64,000 nucleotides of DNA from Mastigamoeba balamuthi. Lineage: Eukaryota; Evosea; Mastigamoebida; Mastigamoebidae. The translations under genes and the position numbers were made by a program. The stretch lies in contig CACRSC010001923.1 in the NCBI GenBank assembly GCA_902651635.1, positions 680,252 to 744,251 on the forward strand, written 5' to 3'. How positions within the stretch are numbered: position 1 is the first letter of the stretch; each line of letters starts with the position of its first letter. Positions 11,546 through 21,290 of the stretch are shown piece by piece. The notes beneath the pieces were generated by a model. It was given only the letters and a program-made list of their open reading frames with translations, was not told where the DNA came from and ran no database searches.

Positions 11546-11729
11546 TTTGCGGCACATTCCGAATTCCAACGATCCAGAACGTCACTTCAACTTACGTGGG
11601 CAAGTTAGTGATGCCAAATGACTCTCATGTTTTCTCTCCTGTTCATTTGCATCCAAATCTATGCAAGAAGGTCGACCCATTGGAGGAAAGGCTCAGTCGT
11701 ATGAGAGAGGGCATGGGGCTGCAAAGGTG

Positions 11730-13389
11730 TCAGAGAACCTCAGCCCTCTTGACACGAACGACAGCAGAGCAGGAGCCGTTGGTGGACTTGGAGTCGGCCA
11801 GGCACAGGTCCGAGCACTCCCTCTCGCCACCCACGACAGGGGTGGTAGAGTAGAAGGGGCCCTGGATGGCGTTGTTGGGCTTGCACCCCAGGATCCTCGT
11901 GCAGACGCCCGGGTGGCTCCCGTCGTCGTGGGCCACGGGGAAGCCGCCGGTTTTGAGCGAGCAGCGCCCGTCGAGGAAGGTGAAGCCGGTGCAGGCGTCC
12001 CTGGCCATGCAGAAGTCGGCGCACTTGCTGTCGCCCTGCAGGGTGTCGACATGGGCCAGGTCGGTGCCGGCGGAGATGGTGGCCTGGCTGCACTGCAGCC
12101 CCGCGGTGCAGATGCCGGGGTGCTGGTCGTTGGCGGGGTCGTGGAACGAGGGGAACTGGCCGCTCTTGAGGAAGCAGCGGCCAGCCCAGTAGGTGAAGCC
12201 GGTGCAACCCTGGGTCTTCCTGCAGCGGTCTGCGCACTCGTTGTCGCTGTGCGGGGCCGCGAAATCAGCGATGTTGTTGCCGGCAGCGTTGACAGTGGGA
12301 ATGCTCTGCAGCCCAGCAGTGCAAACAGGGTGGTTGGCGTCGTCGGCGAACGAGGGGAAGTCGCCAGACTTGAGCCAGCAGCTCTCACTCCAGTACGTGA
12401 AGTTGGTGCAGCCGACGGTGCTCCTACACCGGTCGGCGCACTCGTTGTCGCCCAGGGGTGTGGAGTGCTGCCAGCAGCGTTGATGGTGGGCTTGCACTGC
12501 AGCCACCCCATGCAGATTCGGGGTGATTGTTGTCGTCGGCAAACGACGGGAAGTCGCCGGACTTGAGCCAGCAGCGGCCGGCCCAGTACGTGAAGCCCGT
12601 GCAGTTGAGGGTGCTCCTGCAGCGGTCGGCGCACTGGCCGTCGCCCATGGGCGTGTCGTGCACGTCGACGTTGGGGGGCCCTCGGTGTACACGAGTGAGT
12701 TGCACTGCAGAGCGCCAGTGCATCTGCCCGGGACGCGTTCCATCGCCTGCCTGTCGCTCTTGAGCCAGCAGTGGGTTCCAGAGCTCACGAAGACCTTGCA
12801 CCCCATCGTGTTCCTGCAGCGGTCGGCGCACTCGGCACTGCCCCTCGGCGCCTCGAACTGGCTGATGACGCTGCCGGGGTTGTCGGTGTTGGGCGTGCAC
12901 TGGATGGCCCCCGAGCAGATGCCCTCGTGGCGCGTCGACGGGGCCAGCGTGATATCGCCGCTCTTGAGCCAGCATCGGTTGTTCCAGTACGCGAACCCCG
13001 TGCACCAGTCGATCGCCCTGCAGCATTGCGTGCACTCGACATCGCCACCAGTGACATTGAAGCTGGTAGTGTCGTGCCCCGGGATGTCGTTGATGGGCGT
13101 GCACTGCAGGACGTTGGAGCAGACCCCTGCGCCTCGAACAGGCCCACCGTGCCGTTCTTGAGCGTGCAGGTCTGCCCGCTGTCTCTTCATGTCTGGCCTT
13201 TTGATCAAGAACCAGAACCTGGTGTGCAGTACTGATGCACATAGTCTTGGGTCTCTCCTGACAGATTTTTCTCAAATCTGACACCCCCTAAAGTTCACAC
13301 AAAAATCTGATTATTTGTCACAGATATGCTGCTGCTCTGAGCAGCACAAGCACGACGGCCCTGCTGACCCTTGTAGTCATCACTGACAT
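11730..13389 (-). pseudogene. PAN/Apple-module secreted protein, copy A (frameshifted)
   Basis: This is a minus-strand member of the PAN-module family. The signal-peptide start survives at 13389 (MSVMTTRVSRAVVLVLL), but about 130 bp after it are unrelated and include a stop. The end of module 1 is shifted by a lost G before VCSNVLQC. Modules 2-4 and 6-8 are readable, with a compensated frameshift across about 12470-12680. The last module lacks about 25 residues (LADSK joined to STNGSCSAV). Module 7 is identical to gene D over about 130-150 bp (around 12110-12247), so conversion with D continued until recently. The upstream TGACGTCA box seen in sister genes is degraded here to TGACGTTT near 13445. 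Confidence 0.8.
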
Positions 13390-14106
13390 GTGCGTTGTGT
13401 TGTGAGACCCCCAGACAATCACAGGGTCGGTTTTATTCGCATGTTGACGTTTCTTGCAACAGCTGTATCATGAATGACTGTGAACAAAACTCATATTTTT
13501 TCCCCAGCTGAAAACATGGTGGCAAGCTGCTAAGCATGCACGACTCCCCTTCCTCCCCCATGCTCGGCTGCTTGTTTGTTTTCTCCAGCACCTCCTCGTA
13601 CACCCCCGATATGACTGTACCAGATCCTGAGCAGGCCATGCTCCAACGATAAGCATTGGGAGTGCTGGGATCCTGCATTCAGTGGCTGCTGCAGCAGGAG
13701 AAGCAGTGGAAGCTGTGGTAGCAGCGATCCCAACAGCGATAGTGGCAGCAGCAGCAGCCATGCATCACCTTCTGCTGAAGGCATAAAAGCTCCTGTGAGG
13801 CAGTGAGCCCATTGGTCCTGATACTGCAACAGCTTACCAAGTCTCTTCCTAATGGTGTTGCTGGAGCAGTCAAACACAATGCCAAAGGCTGAAGCCAGTG
13901 CCGTGATGTGCACTGACTGCCATCCTGTGAAGTGGCGCAGTGCCTGACACTTCCAGTTCAGCAGCTGCTTACTGACCTGAGGGCCTATCTATGAGCTGCA
14001 GCTACTGCCACTGCAGTCATAAGGGCTGTAGCTGCTACAGGGGCCCCTGCCTCTGCAACTGCAGCAGCCACTGCCCCCTTCTCCTCTGCAGCAGCAGTGG
14101 GACGAC
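13390..14106. other. 5' flank of copy A and unassigned sequence
   Basis: 13390-13540 is a decayed PAN-type promoter unit (CAATCACAGGGTCGG, TTATTCGCATGTTGACG, AAACATGGTGG) on the minus strand. 13540-14106 is rich in GCAGCAG/CTGCTG triplets. It contains a minus-strand open frame (13913 down to 13530) with no recognised domain. I cannot say whether that frame is coding. Confidence 0.5.
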
Positions 14107-14753
14107 CCCCAGACAGTCACAGGGTCGGTTTTATTCGCATATTGACGTCACAAAAACAGCCGTATCACGAACGTCTGTGAGCCAAACAGTCCATTATTCC
14201 GGGCTGGAAACATGGTGGGGGATCTAGGCGCGGAAATCGCACCCAGGCCGCTCCACTCTCATCGTTGTCTGTTGCTCTTGCTCTTCATATCCGACTGGTT
14301 GCTCGTTGATTCTGGCTGGCAGGAGTCCTTCACTTCGCCTGAGAAGACAAAGCCAGGGTGAGCCGTGAAGACAGTTTTTCGGCAGAGCAGGGCCGAGAAG
14401 GGCTACTGAGATGCAAAAAGAACATCACTGTTTAGGAAGCTCTCGAGTACCCACAGATCCAGGGCTTCACCGTGACCTGCTACTTGGCAGCGGGGAGAAG
14501 CCGTTCATGTTAGTGAGATAACTCGAGGGGTTGAGTTGAAGGCGAGATCATTTATTTGCTGGGCCTGAGAACGATATCACGGGATAAGAGAGTAAAATCA
14601 GTACAACATACGACAGACAGGCCCAAAAGCAATGCTAGATGACTTCATGTGTTTGCTTTCCATATTAGATTATTTCCAAATATGGCAATGATGGAGGGAA
14701 CGTCTCAGTGGGAAGGGCGAGGGCATTGAGTCTCCAACAGGCATCAGAGCGCC
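14107..14753. repeat. Inverted repeat, left arm (3' end and downstream of PAN gene B)
   Basis: 647 bp that match, in reverse complement and with few differences, 18699-19363. The arm covers the last codons of gene B, its 3' flank, and a promoter-like unit with TGACGTCA at 14143-14150. The partner arm serves as the upstream region of gene C. The two arms enclose about 4 kb that includes all of gene B. Confidence 0.88.
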
Positions 14754-16669
14754 GCAACCCTCTTGACACGAACGACAGCAGAACAGGATCCGTTGGTGGA
14801 CTTCTCGAGGACTGCACGGCCGGTCTTGAGGGAGCAAACGCCGCCGGACAGCATGAAGCCGCTGCACTTGGCGTCGGCCAGGCACAGGTCCGAGCACTCC
14901 CTCTCGCCACCCACGACCGCGGTGGTCGAGAAGAAGGGGGCCTGGATGGCGGTGTTGGGCTTGCACCCCAGGATCCTCGTGCAGACGCCCGGGTGGCTCC
15001 CGTCATCCTGGAACACGGGGAAGCCGCCGGTCTTGAGCCAGCAGCGCCCGTCGAGGAAGGTGAAGCCAGTGCAGGCTTCCCTGGCCATGCAGAGGTCGGC
15101 GCACTTGCTGTCGCCCTGCAGGACGTCGATCTGGGCGAGGTCCTGGCCGGCGGAGATGGTGGCCTGGCTGCACTGAAGCCCCGCGGTGCAGACGGGGTTG
15201 TTGGCAGGGTCGGGGTACGACGGGAACTTGCCGGACTTGAGGTAGCAGGTCTCGCGTACGTAGGCGAAGCCCGTGCAGCCCGTGGTATTCCTGCAGCGGT
15301 CGGCGCACTGGTTGTCGCCACGGGGGGTGTGGAGGATCGCGATGTTCTGGCCATCGGAGGTGATGGCGGGCTTGCACTGCAGCCCCGCGGTGCAGACGGG
15401 GTTTTTGGCGGGGTCGGGGTACGACGGGAAGTCCCCGGTCTTGAGGTAGCAGGTCTCGCGCACGTAGGCGAAGCCAGTGCAGCCCACGGTGACCCTGCAG
15501 CGGTCGGCGCACTCGTTGTCGCCACCAGGGGTGTGGAGGATCGCGATGTTCTGGCCATCGGAGGTGGTGGCTGCCTTGCACTGCAGCCACCCCGTGCAGA
15601 GCCCCAGGTGCTGGTTGTCGGCGAACGACGGGAAGTCGCCGGTCTTGAGCCAGCAGCGGCCGGCCCAGTACGTGAAGCCCGTGCAGTTGAGGGTGCTCCT
15701 GCAGCGGTCGGCGCACTCGTTGTCGCCGTAGGGCGTCAGGACCTCGGCGATGAAGGAGCCGCCAGTGCTGACGGCAGCCTTGCACTGCAGCCACCCCGTG
15801 CAGATGCCCGAGTGCGTCCTGCCGTCGTCGATCGACGTGACGAACTTGCCGCTCTTGAGCCAGCAGTGACCGTTCCAGTACGTGAAGCCCGTGCAGCCGG
15901 AGGTGCTCCTGCAGTGGTCGGCGCACTGGCTGTCGCCCATGGGGGCGTCGAACGAACCGATGTTGGGGCCCTCGGAGTACACGAGCGAGTTGCACTGCAG
16001 CGCGCCGGCGCACAGGCCAGGGGCGCGCACCATCGCCAGCTTGTCGCTCTTGAGCCAGCAGGTGGTGCCCACGTAGACGAAGCCCCTGCACCCCATCGTG
16101 TTCCTGCAGCGGTCGGCGCAGTCGGCACTGCCCCTCGGCACCTCGAATTTGGTGATGACGGTGCTGACGCTGTCGGTGTTGGGCGTGCACTGGATGGCTC
16201 CCGAGCAGATGCCCGGGTGGCGCACCGTCTCGCGGGCCAGCTGGATGTCGCCGGTCTTGAGCCAGCAGTTGCCTCTCCAGTACGCGAACCCCGTGCACGT
16301 GTCCGTCGACCTGCAGCGCTGCGCGCACTCGACGTCGCCGCCAGTCACATTGAAGCTGATGAGGTCGTGCCCCGGGATGTCGTTGTTGGGCGTGCACTGC
16401 AGGACGTTGGAGCAGACCCCCTGGGCCTCGTAAAAGCCCACCGTGCCGTTCTTGAGCGTGCAGGTCTGCCCGCTGTGCGAGTAGCCCCTGCACTCGTCAG
16501 TCCTCCTGCACAGGTCGCCGCACTCGGCCGCCCCGCTGCTGGGCGTCCTCGAGATGTGGTCGCCGGTGATGTCGCTGTTGGCCACGCAGTGGTCTGCCCT
16601 TGCCAGTACCGCCGCCCCTAGCAGCGCGAGAACGATCGCCCTGCTGACCCTTGTGATCTTTCCTGGCAT
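14744..16669 (-). CDS. Secreted PAN/Apple-module protein, copy B (9 modules)
   Basis: Intronless, 641 aa. A signal peptide (VSRAIVLALLGAAVLARA) is followed by nine modules of 60-70 residues. Each has the cysteine frame CADRC-x4-C, then GFTYW-x3-C(W/F)LK, then GICTG and LQC; the E/D-C-x3-C...C-x-GF...C-LK core resembles PAN/Apple domains, which bind proteins or carbohydrates. The C-terminus ends in a basic VRVKR stretch, with no membrane anchor visible. Modules 6 and 7 (KAATTSDGQNIAILHT and KPAITSDGQNIAILHT) are a recent internal duplication. Positions 15617-16198 are identical to gene D. The promoter unit lies at 16670-16860. A released or matrix-bound adhesin or lectin is inferred; the ligand is unknown. 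Confidence 0.85.
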   Translation of the reverse strand: MPGKITRVSRAIVLALLGAAVLARADHCVANSDITGDHISRTPSSGAAECGDLCRRTDECRGYSHSGQTCTLKNGTVGFYEAQGVCSNVLQCTPNNDIPGHDLISFNVTGGDVECAQRCRSTDTCTGFAYWRGNCWLKTGDIQLARETVRHPGICSGAIQCTPNTDSVSTVITKFEVPRGSADCADRCRNTMGCRGFVYVGTTCWLKSDKLAMVRAPGLCAGALQCNSLVYSEGPNIGSFDAPMGDSQCADHCRSTSGCTGFTYWNGHCWLKSGKFVTSIDDGRTHSGICTGWLQCKAAVSTGGSFIAEVLTPYGDNECADRCRSTLNCTGFTYWAGRCWLKTGDFPSFADNQHLGLCTGWLQCKAATTSDGQNIAILHTPGGDNECADRCRVTVGCTGFAYVRETCYLKTGDFPSYPDPAKNPVCTAGLQCKPAITSDGQNIAILHTPRGDNQCADRCRNTTGCTGFAYVRETCYLKSGKFPSYPDPANNPVCTAGLQCSQATISAGQDLAQIDVLQGDSKCADLCMAREACTGFTFLDGRCWLKTGGFPVFQDDGSHPGVCTRILGCKPNTAIQAPFFSTTAVVGGERECSDLCLADAKCSGFMLSGGVCSLKTGRAVLEKSTNGSCSAVVRVKRVAAL

Positions 16670-17310
16670 GTGGGCGATGTAGAGTGCTCTTCTGCTCTCC
16701 AGGTGCTGTTGTGTTGTGAGCTTTCCTCCCCCCGACTCGCTTTTGTTTGCTGCGTGACGTCACCCAGCCGAAACTCCTTTGCGCAGTCGAACGTCTGTGT
16801 ACCAAACTGTCTCAATTTCCAGGCTGGAAACAAGGTGGGCGAACTTCTCGGCGCCCCGGAAGGCTGTACCTCGTGCCCTGACCGTTCCACCTTTGTCGTT
16901 GTCTGTGACGCTCTCCATTTATCCGCCGGCTGGCTGCTCGTAGATATTGGCTCACAAGAGTCCTTCACCTTCGCCTCGCCTGAGGAGATACAAACAGGAT
17001 GAATAGTGCGAAGAGAGCACAGTTCAGCTGCAATGTAAAGAGGCCGAAAAGGACTTGCAAAAGAAATCCTCTGTTATTGACAATGGGCGGGGTTGTACTC
17101 GACATTGGTGAAGAGATGGAGCATTCGGGTTTATTCCCCTCAAGTTTACAAATTGATGACATGCCATAACCCTCACTCGCACCAATCTCGCCGGCCTCGA
17201 GCATATGGCGCTTTCGCTAGTTCTGTGCGAGCTACAGGGCCGACTACGGGGCCAATGCCTGAATACGCAGCACGCTCACCCGTAGATTAGGGGAACCAGG
17301 TTTTCGGCAG
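16670..17310 (-). promoter_or_regulatory. 5' flank of gene B with the family promoter module
   Basis: Shares long near-identity with the 5' flank of gene D (26701 onward). In order from the start codon come a GTTGTGTTGTGAG block, TGACGTCA (16755-16762), CGAACGTCTGTGTACC, the palindrome TTTCCAGGCTGGAAA and AAGGTGGG. TGACGTCA is the classical CRE/bZIP site; its use here is inferred. The outer part (17050-17300) is related to 27710-27900. Confidence 0.65.
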
Positions 17311-17624
17311 AGGGATTTTAATATTATTTTGTGCACAGCCGAGAGGATTTGAGTATCGCACTACATTCTGCCACGCATCTCAGGGGATAAGAGCATTCAT
17401 GACCGGCTTGAAGCACATCTCAGAGAACTGAATGTGTAAGGTGGGCCTGCACTGCAGATGCCAGTGCCAGTAGCAACCGCCCCGCAGTGCTCCTGTTCCC
17501 TCAAACGTCGGTGAACCCTTCGAACCAATTTCCGGGCTGGATACCGGGAAGGGGGAAGCCTCTGTTGGTGGTCTCCTTTGCTGGAAATCGGGTCACGCTC
17601 CGTTCCGTGAACGCCTCACTCGAA
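17311..17624. other. Flanking sequence with a decayed promoter-unit copy
   Basis: About 17505-17570 repeats the family promoter features (AACGTCGGTGAACC, then CCAATTTCCGGGCTGG) without a gene behind it. The rest has no recognised content. Confidence 0.45.
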
Positions 17625-18698
17625 GTTCGCAGCAGGACATGGCGGGGTGTGGGGCTTCGCGTATGTGGGCAGTTATGGCAGGCTCATGAGCGATCCACGG
17701 GACGAAACACCCCCTGGTGTGTTCACATCCCCTTACAACAGAGGCTAAAACGACTTTCCCTTTGTCTCAACTATTTCCCATGGACACTCCCATTAAATGA
17801 AGAAAAGAAGGCAAAAAGTCACATTTGAAATCAGGAAACAGAGGCTTACAAATGGAAAAAGTGATAATAAAGTTTGAGATTTCTTAGTATTTCAGTTTTA
17901 TCACATGCGATAAACCTGAAAGAATAGAAAAATATGTTTATCGCGTGCGATAACACTAAAAGTAATAATACATCGGTTTTATTGTGTGCGATAAAATAAA
18001 CAAGAGAAAAAACGTGAGTTCAAATGTTTTTCGGAGGCCTTGAGTATTGTGGACCTCTGTTTTCCTGTTTCAAATGCTACTTTTTGCCCCTATAGACAAA
18101 GGGAAAGTCATTATAGGCTGCCATTTTACGTGGGAGTGCACCCTAGGGTGTGCTTCGTCTCATGGATGGTGCGTGTCCTGGGCCTGTGCGCCGGCTTGCT
18201 GCAGTACAACTAGCTCGTTTATTCCGAAGGCCCCTATGTCATCACGTACGACCAGATGTTGAAGTTGAGTGCGAGCTGCGAGTACATCGCAGACGACCAT
18301 CCGCAGCTCCGTGAAGAGCTCGAGCAGGGTCCTCAGTTTTGCGATGAGATGCTGATGCTCAACATGATCAGCTCTCATTAGCTATGATGCTCTTTCCTTG
18401 CCCTTCCCAGAAAAACAAATTGCTCTGCCAGTTTTGGCTTCTTTTTTCAGTATCACTTTTCTTTTTCAGCTATCCTGGTTTTTCCAAGCCTCAATTTTTC
18501 ATTTTCAAAGTGGCTTTTTTATTCCTTTTTTTGCCTTTGATCTTTCCTCAACAAGCACTGATGGCTCAAGACCAGTGACTTTGCCAAAAACTCCAGGATG
18601 GTGGAAGCCACCCAGGCATCTGCGCAAGGAGCCTTGAGTGCAAGTCCATCAACGCCATTCAGGGCCCCTTTTATCTCACCCATTCCATTTTGAGTGAT
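17625..18698 (+). pseudogene. Scattered relics of a PAN-module gene, split by AT-rich sequence
   Basis: Three short pieces in order match PAN modules on the plus strand. 17625-17690 matches module 3 (GGGGCTTCGCGTATGTGGGC). 18125-18235 matches the module 3/4 junction (CTGGGCCTGTGCGCCGG, and a LVYSEGP-coding part). 18575-18698 matches modules 8/9 (GSHPGIC, INAIQGPFY), which then jumps to the 3' flank. Between the first two lies AT-rich sequence with palindromes (17740-18120); between the last two is T-rich sequence. The order shows that a full sister gene once stood here upstream of gene C. Confidence 0.6.
17898..17994. repeat. Three spaced copies of a TTATCGCnnGCGATAA palindrome
   Basis: TTATCACATGCGATAA at 17898-17913, TTATCGCGTGCGATAA at 17938-17953 and TTATTGTGTGCGATAA at 17979-17994, spaced 40 and 41 bp apart. 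A fourth, TTATCACAGGCGATAA, is at 21429-21444 in the other AT-rich insert of the cluster. Copy two has perfect 7-bp arms. Confidence 0.8.
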
Positions 18699-19363
18699 GG
18701 CGCTCTGATGCCTGTTGGAGACTCAATGCCCACGCCCTTCCCACTGAGACGTTCCCTCCTGTGGGTAAACCTTCATCATTGCCATTTTTGGAAATAATCT
18801 AATATGGAAATCAAACACAAGGAGTCATCTGGCATTACTTTTGGGCCTGTCTGTCGTATGTTGTACTGATTTTACTCTCTTATCCCGTGATATCGTTCTC
18901 AGGCCCAGCAAATAAATGATCTCGCCTTCAACTCAACCCCTCGAGTTATCTCACTAACATGAACGGCTTCTCCCCGCTGCCAAGTAGCAGGTCACGGTGA
19001 AGCCCTGGATCTGTGGGTACTCGAGAGCTTCCTAAACAGTGATGTTCTTTTTGCATCTCAGTAGCCCTTCTCGGCCCTGCTCTGCCGAAAAACTGTCTTC
19101 ACGGCTCACCCTGGCTTTGTCTTCTCAGGCGAAGTGAAGGACTCCTGCCAGCCAGAATCAACGAGCAACCAGTCGGATATGAAGAGCAAGAGCAACAGAC
19201 AACGATGAGAGTGGAGCGGCCTGGGTGCGATTTCCGCACCCAGAAGATCCCCCACCATGTTTCCAACCCGGAAAAATGGACTGTTTGGTTCACAGACGTT
19301 CGTGATACGGCTGTTGTTGTGACGTCAACATGCGAATAAAACCGACCCTGTGACTGTCTGGGG
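18699..19363. repeat. Inverted repeat, right arm (upstream of PAN gene C)
   Basis: 665 bp that mirror 14107-14753. It begins with a copy of the end of gene B (GGCGCTCTGATGCC), continues through its 3' flank, and ends in the promoter unit used by gene C. Confidence 0.88.
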
Positions 19364-19381
19364 TCTCACAGCACAACGCAC
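19240..19381 (+). promoter_or_regulatory. Promoter module of gene C
   Basis: Contains CCACCATGTTTCCAACCCGG, a CAGACGTTCGTGATACGG block, TGACGTCA at 19320-19327 and an AATAAAA element about 45 bp before the ATG. The same order occurs upstream of B, D and E. The distance from TGACGTCA to the start codon is about 55 bp here. Confidence 0.6.
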
Positions 19382-20902
19382 ATGTCAGTGAAGACCACAA
19401 GGGTCAGCAGGGCCGTCGTGCTCGTGCTGCTAGGGGCGGTGCTGGCAAGGGCAGACCAGTGCGTGGCCAACAGCGACATCACCGGCGACATCATCTCGAG
19501 GACATCGGGCACCGGGGCGTCCGAGTGCAGCGACCTGTGTAGGAGGACCGACGAGTGCAGGGGCTACTCGTACAGCGCGCAGACCTGCACGCTCAAGCGC
19601 GGCACGGTGGGCCTCTTCACGGCCCAGGGGATCTGCTCCAACGTCCTGCAGTGCACGCCCAACAACGACATCCCGGGGCACGACCTCATCAGCTCCAATG
19701 TGACTGGCGGCGACGTCGAGTGCGCGCAGCGCTGCAGGTCGACGGACACGTGCACGGGGTTCGCGTACTGGAGGGGCAACTGCTGGCTCAAGACCGGCGA
19801 CATCCAGCTGGTCCGCGAGACTGAGCGCCACGAGGGCATCTGCTCCGGGGCCATCCAGTGCACGCCCAACACCGACAGCCCCGGCAACGACATCGCCGAC
19901 TTCGAGGCGCCGAGGGGCAGCTCCGAGTGCGCCGACCGCTGCAGGAACACGGCGGCGTGCAGGGGCTTCGCGTATGTGGGCACCCACTGCTGGCTCAAGA
20001 GCGGCCAGGTGGCCATGGTGCGCGCTCCAAGCAAGTGCGCCGGCGCTCTGCAGTGCAACTCGCTTGTGTACACCGAGGGCCCCAACGTCGCCGTGCACGA
20101 CACCCCCATGGGCGACACCCAGTGCGCCGACCGCTGCAGGAGCACCGTCGGCTGCGCGGGCTTCACGTACTGGGCCGGCCGTTGCTTCCTCAAGAGCGGC
20201 CAGTTCGTGTCGATGCCCGACGACGGGACGCACCCGGGGATCTGCACGGGATGGCTGCAGTGCTCGCCAACTATCAACTCCGACCACCACGACCTCGTCC
20301 AGTTCCAGACGCCCCACGGCGACAACGAGTGCGCCGATCACTGCAGGAGCACCGTCGGCTGCACGGGCTTCACCTACTGGGCCGGCCGCTGCTTCCTCAA
20401 GTCCGGCGACTTCCCGTCGTTCGCTGACGACGCCAAGGACCCGCACCCGGGGATCTGCACGGGGTGGCTGCAGTGCAAGCCCACCATCAACTCCGACCAC
20501 CACGACCTCGTCCAGTTCCAGACACCCCGTGGTGACAACGAGTGCGCTGACCGCTGTAGGAGCACCGTCGGCTGCACGGGCTTCACCTACTGGGCCGGCC
20601 GCTGCTTCCTCAAGTCTGGCGACTTCCCGTCGTTCACCGACGATTCTAAGGACCCGCACCCGGGCATCTGCACGGGGCGGCTGCAGTGCAAGCCCACCAT
20701 CAATTCCGATCACCACGACCTCGTTCAGTTCCAGACGCCCCACGGTGACAACGAGTGCGCCGACCGCTGTCGGAGCACCCTCAACTGCACGGGCTTCACT
20801 TACTGGGCCGGCCGCTGCTTCCTCAAGTCCGGCGACTTCCCGTCGTTCGCCGATGATGCTAAGGACCCGCACCCGGGCATCTGCACGGGGCGGCTGCAGT
20901 GA
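19382..20902 (+). CDS. Secreted PAN/Apple-module protein, copy C (7 modules, shortened)
   Basis: Intronless, 506 aa. It has a signal peptide (VSRAVVLVLLGAVLARA) and seven modules with the family cysteine frame. Modules 5, 6 and 7 are nearly the same (PTINSDHHDLVQF), a local triplication. The frame stops right after GICTGRLQ, where the sequence passes into a copy of the promoter-upstream region (20903 onward). Modules equivalent to 8 and 9 and the VRVKR end are missing. Modules 3-4 are almost identical to gene E. It could still make a secreted short form, or be a non-functional recombinant; the intact signal peptide and open frame favour recent formation. Confidence 0.7.
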   Translation: MSVKTTRVSRAVVLVLLGAVLARADQCVANSDITGDIISRTSGTGASECSDLCRRTDECRGYSYSAQTCTLKRGTVGLFTAQGICSNVLQCTPNNDIPGHDLISSNVTGGDVECAQRCRSTDTCTGFAYWRGNCWLKTGDIQLVRETERHEGICSGAIQCTPNTDSPGNDIADFEAPRGSSECADRCRNTAACRGFAYVGTHCWLKSGQVAMVRAPSKCAGALQCNSLVYTEGPNVAVHDTPMGDTQCADRCRSTVGCAGFTYWAGRCFLKSGQFVSMPDDGTHPGICTGWLQCSPTINSDHHDLVQFQTPHGDNECADHCRSTVGCTGFTYWAGRCFLKSGDFPSFADDAKDPHPGICTGWLQCKPTINSDHHDLVQFQTPRGDNECADRCRSTVGCTGFTYWAGRCFLKSGDFPSFTDDSKDPHPGICTGRLQCKPTINSDHHDLVQFQTPHGDNECADRCRSTLNCTGFTYWAGRCFLKSGDFPSFADDAKDPHPGICTGRLQ

Positions 20903-21290
20903 CATGAGTGACTTCTCCCACTGCCACGGAGCACAGCACGGGTCACGATGAAGCCCAGGATCTTTGGCTTTTAATACGAGAGCTTCGGAAACAGTGCTGT
21001 TCCTTATGCAAGTTCTCGGCCTGTGCTCTCTGCAGAAAAACTCGTCACGGCTCACCCTGACTGTGCATTTTCAGGAGAGGTGAAGAACTCCTGCGAGCCA
21101 CAATCTACTAGCAACGCAAAAGCAACTACTCTACTACAGACAACGACGAGAGTGGAGTGGCCTTGGTGCGATTTCCGCACATGTCAGTGAAGACCACAGA
21201 CAGGGCCGTTGTGCTCGCGCTGCTCGGAGCAGTGGCGCTGGCAAGGGCAGACCAGTGCGTGGCCAACAGCGATACCAAACAGCTTGCAAA
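20903..21290 (+). pseudogene. Duplicated promoter unit plus PAN signal-peptide fragment (C2)
   Basis: 20903-21180 repeats the far part of the gene C upstream region (CACGGCTCACCCTG, GAGAGTGGAG, GCGATTTCCGCAC). The core with TGACGTCA is absent: the sequence jumps from GATTTCCGCAC directly to ATGTCAGTGAAGACCAC. The start codon at 21181 opens a signal peptide (AVVLALLGAVALARADQC) and about 10 codons of module 1, then runs into unrelated AT-rich sequence near 21275-21290. Confidence 0.75.

Noticed and set aside
14708-16621. 637-codon plus-strand open frame opposite PAN gene B, and similar ones opposite C, D and E
   Set aside because: The proteins are Val/Ala/Gly-Arg-rich mirror products of the module repeats, without signal peptide or cysteine frame. 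They are open only because GC-rich third positions remove stops.
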